DNA of 62,000 nt, taken from the NCBI GenBank assembly GCA_002633005.1, contig NMRA01000022.1:1503036-1565035 (forward strand). Reading direction: 5' to 3'. Below the pieces are notes generated by a model, which saw nothing but the letters and a program-made list of their open reading frames with translations, ran no database searches and was not told where the DNA came from. Both the position numbers and the translations under genes were made by a program. Within the stretch, counting starts at the first letter, position 1, and each line of letters opens with the position of its first letter. The stretch is from Phoronis australis (taxonomy: Eukaryota > Phoronida > Phoronidae). This document shows, piece after piece, positions 9,801-19,600 of the stretch.

Positions 9801-12770
9801 GAAGATCCACAATCATCACCACGTTCACTTTTCTCTCATACCTTCGCGCTACTGCTCCATCACTTCCAATTTGAAGTGAATGTTGTCACCAGATTGGATA
9901 AAATGTGATGCCAACTTTGTATTTATTGATACAAACAACTGCTCGATAAACAACTCACATCAACCAGACATTTTTTCCACATTACCAACAATTTCCCGGT
10001 AAGCCTCAACACTTAGTCGGCAAAAAACTAATCAATTTTTGATTAAAGTTTGATTTGAATCACTCTTATGTGCCAACCTGGTATGAAGTCATCACTTGGT
10101 GAGTACACTTTTGACTAAACATTTTACTTGAACACCAGTCGAATGTAAAACCAATTCTGCACAGAGTGTGTCAGCCAAATTACACATACTGTGATACACG
10201 GTTTCGCTTTTGTTGGCAAATGCCTATCAACGTTATTATAAAATCTAATTGCCCCAACAAGAACATTTAGCCAAAAGCACACATAAGCCTCGGTTCAGCT
10301 AGTTTCAGCTTTCTAAGTGAATTCTGCTGCAGCCATATTACACAAATTGCTATCAGCAAACATGATAGGTTGATCACTTCCTCGTAGACACTGGTACGCA
10401 TTTAGTCGAGACAAATTGGCTTAGCAATGACGGAGTCTTCCTCATCGGAGTCTTGCAGGCTGGAGCGATGTTTCTGCTGGGCGCAATTTGTGTAGATGTT
10501 CGCCACTCATATGAACTGAATCTTAAAGTGTCATCTGCATTTTTGTGACAGCTCTCGATTTGCGTGACAACTTCATGGAATGTGCTTTCTCTCCAGTGGC
10601 GGTTTCTTTGTTAACAATTTNTAAAGTACATCATCACCTAATTTTTATAGTTCTGCTTATCTGTAACGCTGTATTTTTTCTTTCTTATTCTCTGGTGGCT
10701 CCGTGGTCAGCGGACCTCTCTGGGCCTTCACGGAGTCTCCATAAGCGTAAATTTATATCAACTGTATTTTTTGGTTTTTGACTTAAAGTGAATAAAGTGT
10801 ATTACTACTACTACTACCACAAGTACTGGCAAAGTAAGCAGCAATTGACCATCATTTGAAACTTGAAGGCAAAACAGACCATTACGTGCGTATCAGATCA
10901 AAGGGACAGCCCATGTGTCTGCCAATAAAGGTGGTTATCCTGACCTAAAGATCTATAGTTCAAAGGTTCCCAACAACAAACTCTTTATAGTCTGAAGATT
11001 CATTGGTTTGGCATGTGACTTCATCATCAACCTGATCCTGAAATCTAGGATAAAGAAATCGTTACTCAAAGAATCATCGAACGAGTATTGGACCTTCGTA
11101 CATTTAACTCTTCAGACCATAGAATTGCCAATTTGATATTTTAAAATATAACCTATTTTTGTAGTGTTTGACCTCCAATTTAGAACGCTCTTATTAAAGA
11201 GCCGTCAGGTCAATGCTAGAATATTTCGTGTATCAAATTATAGCCTCAGCGCTTATCAGACTACAACCCACTCGGCCTTATCGACGCCCTCCTGATACAT
11301 AATTAACTGTTTTTCATGAGTGGAGTTTGCTGAATAGGCCAGTCTCTCTAAACAAACAAAACATTTACTAACTGTTTTACGAACAATCGACCATTGGTTG
11401 CTTGTTTTCATTGCCATTTAATATGCATTAGTTTAATTATTTGTTTATAGATTAAGTTTCGACGATATGGAATCAATGTAATTTAGATCTGACGAGTCAC
11501 GTTGTGTTTTGCGCAAATTGTTTTGAACAAAACAACCGTGGCATTGTAGTTTTCAAGACGTAGTTGGATCATTTTGTCACATACTATTGCTCAAAATTCG
11601 AAAAAATAAAAGTACAAAACATGTCAAGCAAGATTAGAGTGCAGATTATCGAGTACGGCGTCAACTTACCCGAACCAATCTGCATTTGTCTACCAGACCG
11701 TCTGAAATATGTCTTGATATCCTCATATTAATTGGGCTTCATACGGGGACTTTCTCCCTACTCTTGGATGCTTGAGATATTGACAATATCTACCTGGGCG
11801 AGATTTCATAGTGAACTTGACATTGCGTTTTGGGCAAAGCCGTTCAAAAACTCGATGAGTTTATCGGCGGAAACGACTGCTCTGATACCATCCCGATTAT
11901 CTATCTGCTGCCATTTTGGTATTGTCGTTCAGATTGATGTTCCTGAGATACTAATCCATGACGTTTTTGCAGCTGAGTACAGGTAACACAGGTAAACAGA
12001 ACAGTAAATTAAAACTGAATAAACTAAGACCATTGTCAGTCTACTCCTGACACGTTTGAATGAGTGTAACCATTGGTAATAGATGTAATGTACTTGGAAT
12101 GCTACATCCCACATACACTTTCAGGTAGACAGAAAATTGAATGCAGATTGTATATCTGTTTATAGGTATTCACTATAGTGGACTTCTGCGCATTAAACCG
12201 CATAATAGTCACAAAGCTTTCGTCGTGAGCTGCGAAGAAGGGTGGATGGTTATTCAGCGACGATTCAACGGAAGCGTCGATTTCAACAGAAGCTGGCATG
12301 ACTACAAGAATGGTTTTGGTGACCTCGGAGGAGAGTTTTGGCTCGGTAACGACAACATTTACTACGTCACTCAACAGGCTCAGTACAAAATACAATACAT
12401 AATGACCACATGGAATGGCACGAAAGTAACACGTGGTCATAGTTCATTCTCAACAGCCGATGAGAAAGCGAAGTACAAATTGTCTATATCTGTGAATTAT
12501 GACTCAGATCCTGAAACTTTGATGACCGAAGTAAACGGAGCGCCTTTTTCGTCAGTAGACCAAGATAATGACAGAAGTAGAAATAAACATTGCGCCAAAT
12601 TCAATTCTGGTGGATGGTGGTATGAACAGTGTGCACGGATAGCCTTAAATAGCCGTTATCCAACGGGCGGGAATTGCACGGCCAACTATCTAATCCAATG
12701 TATGAAATATTACGAATCAGGAGAACACGTACTTTTAAAAAGTTCAGTTGTTAAAATACAGAGGGTTTAG
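3874..12770 (+). CDS. secreted PAN/apple plus fibrinogen C-terminal domain protein
   Basis: Three exons: 3874-4164, 4363-4387 and 12166-12770, all with GT..AG borders and compatible phases (0, 1), giving about 306 residues. The start is the ATG before MTILVIWLSVFSLPF, a signal peptide; an earlier in-frame ATG (3763) would hide it. Residues about 25-95 are cysteine-rich like a PAN/apple module (YIECSHVCALDNSCVTF, then YNCYTC). The micro-exon encodes VFQDCADA, the usual opening of a fibrinogen-related domain. Exon 3 continues with GWMVIQRRFNGSVDF, then GFGDLGGEFWLGND, and the calcium-site-like DQDND before HCAKFNSGGWWYEQC. The C-terminal tail departs from the family after GGNC and is somewhat divergent. 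The probable role is an extracellular lectin or recognition protein (ficolin/techylectin-like); the ligand is unknown. Intron 2 is 7.8 kb and full of repeats. Confidence 0.85.
4363..4387 (+). other. 25-nt micro-exon of the PAN-fibrinogen gene
   Basis: Acceptor TTTTGCAG lies at 4355-4362 and the exon encodes VFQDCADA plus one base. The donor used is GTGCGT at 4388. The better-looking GTAAGT four bases later would shift exon 3 into a stop, so the weaker donor is preferred on frame and family grounds. Confidence 0.7.
4388..6812. other. intron 2 of PAN-fibrinogen gene, first part
   Basis: Only short open frames without motifs (for example 4769-4963 and 5044-5247). I recognise no coding exon or mobile element here. 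Confidence 0.45.
6813..7265. repeat. direct duplication, copy 1 (453 bp)
   Basis: It is nearly identical to 7277-7729 at a constant offset of 464 bp with no indels. I noticed only two substitutions (near 6887 and 6917). A single N at 7266 sits at the junction. The duplicated 63-residue minus-strand frames are copies of one another and carry no known motif. Confidence 0.9.
7277..7729. repeat. direct duplication, copy 2 (453 bp)
   Basis: Second copy of 6813-7265. The N and ten non-matching bases (7266-7276) between the copies suggest overlapping contig ends that were joined without merging. Confidence 0.9.
7730..12165. other. intron 2 of PAN-fibrinogen gene, second part
   Basis: No supported exon. 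Open frames at 8308-8616 (-), 9479-9712 (+) and 11732-11986 (+) lack motifs and splice support. One unresolved base lies at 10621. A TAC-type simple repeat follows an AATAAAGTGTATT segment at 10788-10818, a style of 3' end seen in some non-LTR elements. That reading is a suggestion only. Confidence 0.4.
10788..10818. repeat. AATAAA-like segment followed by (TAC)n
   Basis: A short trinucleotide microsatellite of about six units directly follows GAATAAAGTGTAT. It may be the tail of a dead retroelement, but no coding body was recognised upstream. Confidence 0.4.
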
Positions 12771-14149
12771 TGTTCATTAAGGGTTGTCTCATGATAGACA
12801 CGCGGGAATTACATGTACTATTCTCGTCAAGAACAAAGTGCAACTGAACAACTACGTTCATCTTAATTAGAACGATATTCGTTGTAACGCTTGAGATTGA
12901 CTCCCTTTCCATCTACAGCACTAGTTGAATTGTCAACGTGAGCAACAACACGTGAGTTTGACGTCCATAACTGCTATGACGTGGACAAAGTAAGATGATA
13001 CTCTCTTCACGTGGTTTTGCGTGACCTTGTCTATGTCGCAAAAACTATGCAGTGGCGGATCTAGGATACAATAAGGGGGGCACAACATGTTGCATCGCTA
13101 ACTGGGCAGAGCGTTATTGTATATGCACAGCGGCTCGAAAGTTGCGGGAGCCAGGGATGTGGGCCTTATGTTCGCAAAATCTATCGGGGTGGACTAAATA
13201 AAAAACGGGAACACGATTCCGAGTCCCCTCTTCATCCTCTACCGATCCTAGTTGCTGAACTCAGTATTTCAAACAGCTGTTTCATTTTACTTGTAGCAGA
13301 CAAGGGGCGGAAGGGACCCCTATGCCAATTCGAAGTATGGAGACTAAGTTTTGGTAAAGGTCTACCTTGTTGCCACAGGAGACAAGCCGCATAAAATTAG
13401 GCAGACTTGATTGACTTCGCCATTTTCGCTAGCTCAGTCGGTTTTAACATCTGATTCTCAGATACACTTCCGGCTTTTAACCAATCATTTGCGTATGCCG
13501 GTTGACACTTCGGAACCCGAAGAGGTCATTCAATTACAGCCACTGTGTGTACAGGTAATAGGCAACCAGCAAAACAAGGATAAACTACGCCACATAATTA
13601 GCATTATGTGCAAACGATGTCTGTTTCAAAATGTGATATATGCTTGAAGCGTAAGTGATGGTGTCACAATGAGATATTCAGTCATTGTTTCAGTTTTGTG
13701 TTAGTCATTCTCATTTACCAAAGCACACTCATGATCAATATCAAACAAACAGTTCTTATTCACTTTTAATTGAATTTAAAATACCGGGGTTAATAAAAAG
13801 CGCTATCAATCCTAAGACTCACAGATACTGGCTATGGTTAGCCATCAAACCATCCGGTATTTTCGTAACCCCCATTTTTACACGGATATGTTTCATGTCT
13901 GCGCATGGGCGGGCTTTAGCTTAGACTATAGTGCATGGACCGCCAACTCCGTATATGAACCAAATCTGTGATCTTACGCATAAGCCGTGACGTCATTATT
14001 CATTAGTGATACCTGGCAAAATCAGCAAGTTTTATTATCGGCAAATTTGTCGTCTGCTAATCATGGTAGGGTGTTGTGTGGTCGGGTATTCGGCCACACA
14101 CGCGAAATGTAAAGGACTGAGTTTCCAAAGCACTTAAGTTTGAATTTTG
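12771..14149. other. 3' flank and intergenic sequence
   Basis: It follows the PAN-fibrinogen stop codon. It contains one CAGTGGCGGAT-type MITE end (13050). The open frames at 13411-13647 and 13685-13924 have no recognisable product. Confidence 0.4.
13050..13257. mobile_element. hAT-like MITE, CAGTGGCGGAT family, poorly preserved
   Basis: The left terminus CAGTGGCGGATCTAGGAT matches the family at 36906, 41606 and 45929. The right end is only a weak match (GATCCTAGTTGCTG) and no target duplication is visible, so the right boundary is approximate. Confidence 0.4.
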
Positions 14150-14375
14150 AACGAGCCCCCCAATTTGGCGAATTGGGCAAAAAGATCTGCTTAAATGAAA
14201 CAAAAAGTCCGAGCAAACGAGTCCACAAAGTTGACTGGAATTTGGCGCGGATGCACAATTTGTAGGCCTGAACCTAGTGGCCCCGTTTTTTAGTCCTCGT
14301 TGATATTTTTTCAGTAGAAGTTGCGCGTACCAAAAAATTCGAGCCCCCCTATATTTTAGGCTGGGTGCGCGCATG
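14150..14375. mobile_element. MITE, GCGCGCACCCA family, degenerate copy
   Basis: It shares the internal order of the copies at 20352 and 55181: a segment near GAAACAAAAAGTCCGAG, then GTTTTTTAGTC, then GAGCCCCCC, then the terminus CTGGGTGCGCGCATG. The left terminus is not recognisable, so the start is approximate. Confidence 0.5.
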
Positions 14376-14994
14376 TAACGCATGGGGACCGCTTGAGTTT
14401 GCGACAGATGCAAACCAACGGGCATTGTCACAGTGAAACACGTGAGTTGCGAAGACAGCCGCTCTTGTCAACATGTATCAAACGCTGTGTCGGATTAATC
14501 GGAGGGTCCTTAGCTATAAATTTTGCAACAGCTCATCGATAAATATCAAAATATTTGTCAATGTGTCTGCGTAATATTATTACAGTAGTATGTTAGAGAT
14601 TTTAATCCCTACAATACTTAAAAGCATGCGGTCTTGAATTGTTTTTTTTTTTAAATAAACAATAAATTAACTAGTTGACCAGGTGGCTGTACTATTAAAC
14701 ATGTCTCAAGTTTTGGGCAAGTTTGTGTGGTCGTTGAGTGACTGACCTGCAGCGCCACCAAAAGCCTGTTTCTCGAACACTATATTGTTTTTTGAATTGT
14801 TGCGTAACAGTATCGTGTACAAAGGGGTTTGGGTGTGGGGGCCCACGGGGCGACTTTCATGGAATCCACATAGGGGGAGGGGCACCCAATCACTATGTAT
14901 AAACTTTTGGAAATTGTGACTAGTTTGTATTTGAATTAAATAAAGTTTCTATTGTGTGTTTCATCTTTTTTATTTTTCTTAGTACTAGAGAGAT
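14376..14994. other. intergenic, no gene seen
   Basis: AT-rich with no coding signal. A T-run and A-rich stretch around 14640-14670 is unremarkable. Confidence 0.4.
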
Positions 14995-16215
14995 TCGTCA
15001 GATACAAAATTGTCCCGGGTATTACCAAACCTCTGGATGGTATACAGCGGTATAGATGCTGTTGTCAGTTACTATGACGAAGTTTACCCAGCCAATGAAC
15101 GTCTTATTTCAGGGGTTGCCCTTCGTAACATTCTGATTTTCATCCTCACGCATAATTTGTTTGATTTTAACTCGGAAATCTTTCTCCAAATCATGGGTAA
15201 GGCCATGAGCAATAAACTTGTTGTTTGTGTCAGATTTGGAGGAACGACGTTTAAGTTACCACCCTTTGAGTCCATCACTTTACGTAAAATTTATCGATGA
15301 TATCTTCATGATATGGCCGCATGACGAAGAATCGCTTAAATAGTTCCATGAGCCACTTAACCGCTCTCATGCTAGTATTAACTTAGATTTATCGTTATCC
15401 TAAGAGAGTACTAGTTTTCTGGATACGGTTGTGACTTCGTGTGGCAAAAAATAATATCAAAGTGTACCACAAACTGACTGACAGAAATACGTTGTTAGAT
15501 GCTGGGAGTTTCCACCCCTCTCATAATAAACGGTCTATTATCTATTACGGTCAGGGTATTTGCTGTCGCCGCATATGCACCGGAGAAGACGATTTCTGTA
15601 GAGATATTCGACAGTTGTCCAGTAGGTTTGCTGATAGGGGTTACGAACCACGTTTGATATACATGTATCTGACACTCTGCCCAACGTAAGATCTATCTCT
15701 AGGAAGGAACTCCTGATCACCAAGAACCAGGTGAATAAACAAGATAAGAAAACGTTCAATCGCATTCCTTTTCTCACAAGTTTTCATCCTGGTGTGAAAA
15801 GAATTCTGAATTTTTGATGAAATCAGTCCGCTGCTAGACGACGAGTACTTGACTAAGGTTTTTTCCCGGTAGGCCCCGTCTGGTCTATAGACAGCTGAGG
15901 AATATTCTAGTTAGAATCTGGTTCATTAACATGGATCGCCAACAGGTGGGCTCTGTGAGATGTGAAAAACCCAGATGCCTGACTTGCACTCATATCAAGG
16001 GCGTCCGTCATTAGTTGTGATGGTGTCTCGTATGAAATCTGGGACAAGTTCTCATGCTGGAGTGCGGGTATAGTATTATCTGATCAAGTGTCTTAAATGT
16101 CCTGACCCTTGGTATTTTGGGGAGACTTGTAACCCGTTACGCACGAGAATGAACAGACGATCCTGCACAACAGGGCGGTCCATTGGGGATCATTTCAATC
16201 TGAATTTACATCCTT
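14995..16215 (+). mobile_element. degenerate Penelope-like retroelement (RT plus GIY-YIG endonuclease)
   Basis: A reverse-transcriptase segment can be followed across several frames. It begins with LRNILIFILTHNLFDFNS, then LQIMGKAMSNK (family GTAMGT). The catalytic segment FIDDIFMIWPHDEESLK lies at about 15288-15341. Next come FLDTVV and a KLTDRNTLLDAGSFHPSH segment, then RICTGEDDF and ADRGYEP. Downstream is RCLTCTHIKG and then YYLIKCLKCPDPWYFGE followed by TCNPLRTRMN (about 16071-16154), the pattern of a GIY-YIG nuclease. Frameshifts and stops (for example after 15300, around 15340 and in the GIY-YIG start) show it is dead. RT plus GIY-YIG in this order is the known Penelope-like layout. Terminal repeats were not identified. 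Confidence 0.75.
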
Positions 16216-16636
16216 AAATGTTCCAGTGAAGACTCATTAGAATCTTTGATGGTTAGCTTAAATTAAATTTCATTGATACTTAACGCAAAACTGTTATGTC
16301 AGGCGGCCATTTAAGTGAGAATTGTTTGTCACAAAACAATAAGCATGCAATTTCAGATGAATTAGAAATTCTTTAGGTGTGATAAAGAGTTGTAAGATTC
16401 TTACTTCAGAATAACCACTACAGCATGTTGGCGTGGCAAAAAAAAAACGTTAGCCCGTCAATAATTTGGAGTTAAACACGGGACTTTTTGAAAACGTACT
16501 TCGATCAATGGTGCCAGCGATATCTAGCGTCGTCTACTCTCCATGGTAACACTATCTCCCTGTACCCCGACACCTGCAGAGACGCACAACTGTATATGCG
16601 GACTTTCCAGGCATTCTCAAATCAGGTGCTTCAAAC
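16216..16636. other. upstream flank of the astacin gene
   Basis: No coding signal. It would hold the promoter and 5' untranslated region of the astacin gene, but no core element could be assigned. Confidence 0.4.
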
Positions 16637-19600
16637 ATGGCTATATTGACGTGGATCTTGGCTGTCATATTGACGAAGGTATAGTATTGGCTCCATTTTG
16701 ACTTACTCGTTCGGTTTGTGTTTCTGTTTTACATTTGAACGTAATCTGTCACATTACAGGTTGTGTTAAAGTGTTAATATATTTTATTAGGTTGACTGTA
16801 TTTCAGCGCAATTTCGATTTAACTTGAACTCAGTGTGCTTGAAAATCTCAATATGGAGAAGTCTCGTCATGGGGCAATCACATTATGGCAGAATCTCAAT
16901 GTGGTCAATCTCAATTATGAATGTGAAGTCGCCTCCAGGTGTCATGAGAAAAATGAATTTGACCCGATCCTTGGAAGTACAGGAAGCCAGTAAATTGAAC
17001 TAGACCATGCAACATTTTCTCAAAATCGTTTTAAAACAAGTGACAAACTTATGTTCAGAAAATGTTGACGAGCGGTGATATTTCTACTATTTCCATCACA
17101 GTTGTATTTTTCGTGGAACATTTCTTTACTATGCTAAATACTATTTACATGATAAACTTCATAGTTCTCTTCACTAATGATCACTCACTACTTTCAGGTA
17201 TCCTGTCAATCTTTAGAAGACCTTGAAGGTATACTTTGTGGATGCACAGATTGCACTTGAAACTCAAAAGAATGATTCACAAAAATAATTGAGAAAATGA
17301 GTTTGTAAATGCAACGTACCCATATATATATATATATATATATACCTTGCAATATATGTAGTCAATGATCACTAAGAGGTGAAACGATTCTGCCAAGCCA
17401 TTTAAAGAAGAATGCCACCCGATTAGTCCTTTTTACCGTCTTAATCGGTCTATAGACTCTATTCACGCGGCGGACATTAAAATCCAAAGCGAGGCTCACT
17501 GCGATAAACAAAGCGAAAGTAGACATTGCGTGAGTTAAATAGCCGGTCTTTCGAGTCCAACCTGGATATTGAATTTTAATAATGTGTCAACAATTAAACC
17601 ACACAGACGTAGAAAATTAATTAGATAACATGTTAAGGCGTCAAAGAGTTGTCTGACGAAAGGGTTTAATTTTTTTCGGAAAACTAGGTTCGAAACATGA
17701 AAAGTAAATGACCAAATTGCGGCGATCGTAGTGTTACGATTAGGTATTATGCTGAATGTAGGGTTACTTTTTTTCTTGTAAATTGTTGATCAAAATACTT
17801 TCTACGCGGACCAGGTCATCTGCTCGTATTGTTGACGAGTTGAAGACATATTCGACAGTGGTGGCTGTCATGTGCAATTAGTCACATCTGGTTTAATTNT
17901 CTGGGGATGCAGGGGTCTTGAATTCTTGGGTTTGCGGACCTGTTGACTAAAAAAAAAACGGTAAACGGGGTTCATTCAGCGCCTATGCGTTGTTTATTCA
18001 CCCCCGAGACCCCCTGGTTGCGCACGTGTGCTAGTCAGCAATTCGCACCCGAACTCAAAAATGGGATCTGATACAATTTTAGTGCCCCCCCAAATCCGTA
18101 GTCATGAAAATACAACCTGGCTGGCCCATTCTCTGGTCGTTACTATGATGCTTGACAACTGACCGAGATGCGACAAAATATGATCTAACTTTTCGAAAAC
18201 ATTTATTTTACACGGACATATTTTGCTTCGTCGGCGTATGGCAATGACCCAACGCTTCCGAATCTAAACGTCTTTAGAGACTGTGAAGCGTGTACGTATT
18301 TTTTTCTAGCCGTTCGGGGAACAACACGGACTGAAACACAGACTCCTATGCCGATAAGCTAACAGAGCTATCGTAGCGAGCCTCGTTTTGGAACGCGCCT
18401 CCTGTCGGCGTGAATAGGGTCTATATCCACGTCGCCTCTTATACGGTCGACCTCACCTTGCCGAGAGGTGTCGCGTTAACCTGTGAGGAAGGTGAGAAAC
18501 GACGCAGCGACGTCAGTGGTTCGTCTGCAGAGTGAATGCCGCTATATTGCGGTGCATTGTTCCCGCTTGTCCGAACTACGAAGCTGGGAAGAAAGCAGGT
18601 ATATCGGTTTTTCGACTTCCTCGAGAGCTCGAAATGCTTAGAAAATGGCTCGCGGTAGTGAAGAATGAAAGGTACGCTGTTAATAACAAGTATGAGGCCG
18701 TGAAACATCTCCTTGTCTGTGGCTGGCATTTCGTCGTCAGTGATTTCTCTGACGAATTCCGGCTTACCAAAGAACTATTCATTCTTTTCCGTTGCCTGTG
18801 AATGTTCACGGCGCTTCTCTAGTATTTCTTGATCAGTGTATTCCTGTTGATTGCATGTGAAATCTAACGATCCGACCCGTGAAGTCTTCGTCGGATGAGC
18901 TCTTGACTAAGTCGGGATTGGAGCCATGTAGACGTTTATTATTCTGCGTTCTGTTTCAAAATGAATTATTCTCACCCTAACCAATGCTTATATGAAAGTG
19001 AAACAACGTCTGTCTCATTAGACACAATTTGTAATGCCTTTGCAGCATTCGTGAGTGCAAATGTTGAGAATCCAGCAATAATAAACCACTGCGTTACCGG
19101 CTTTTGATGCTGGCAATAAAGGTAACTGACAGGGCACCGAGGCCGTGTGAGCGCGTGCTAATTCAGTGTTTGCTGACAGAAAACTGTTGTGAAACAATTG
19201 CACGATTTTATATGCCATATATAGGGGAATCTTTATTTAGAAATACAAGTACATTATTCAAATTATTGTTAATGTACTACCTCTGCCCTGACGGTCTGTG
19301 GATGGGAACCTGACTTCGCGGCCCCCGACAAGTAAGTAGATTTTCAGTTTCGTGGCTAATTCACATAAATAATTACCTGCACATTATTTCTTTGGCTCAC
19401 TATTGTTGTCTTTTCGTGACTAGAGGTTTAGTTTTCAACTCAAGTTGGTTTATGTTCGTGCCAGTCCCGGCGGCCGCGACGGGCATCATCGCGTTCCGAG
19501 CCACTGGCCGGGATAGCAAGTCAGTCCGGCCGCGTCGGCCCTGGTCGGGTTCCGAGCCCGTTGACCGGGATAACAATCGTTTTGTGTGTTTAGAACTCAA

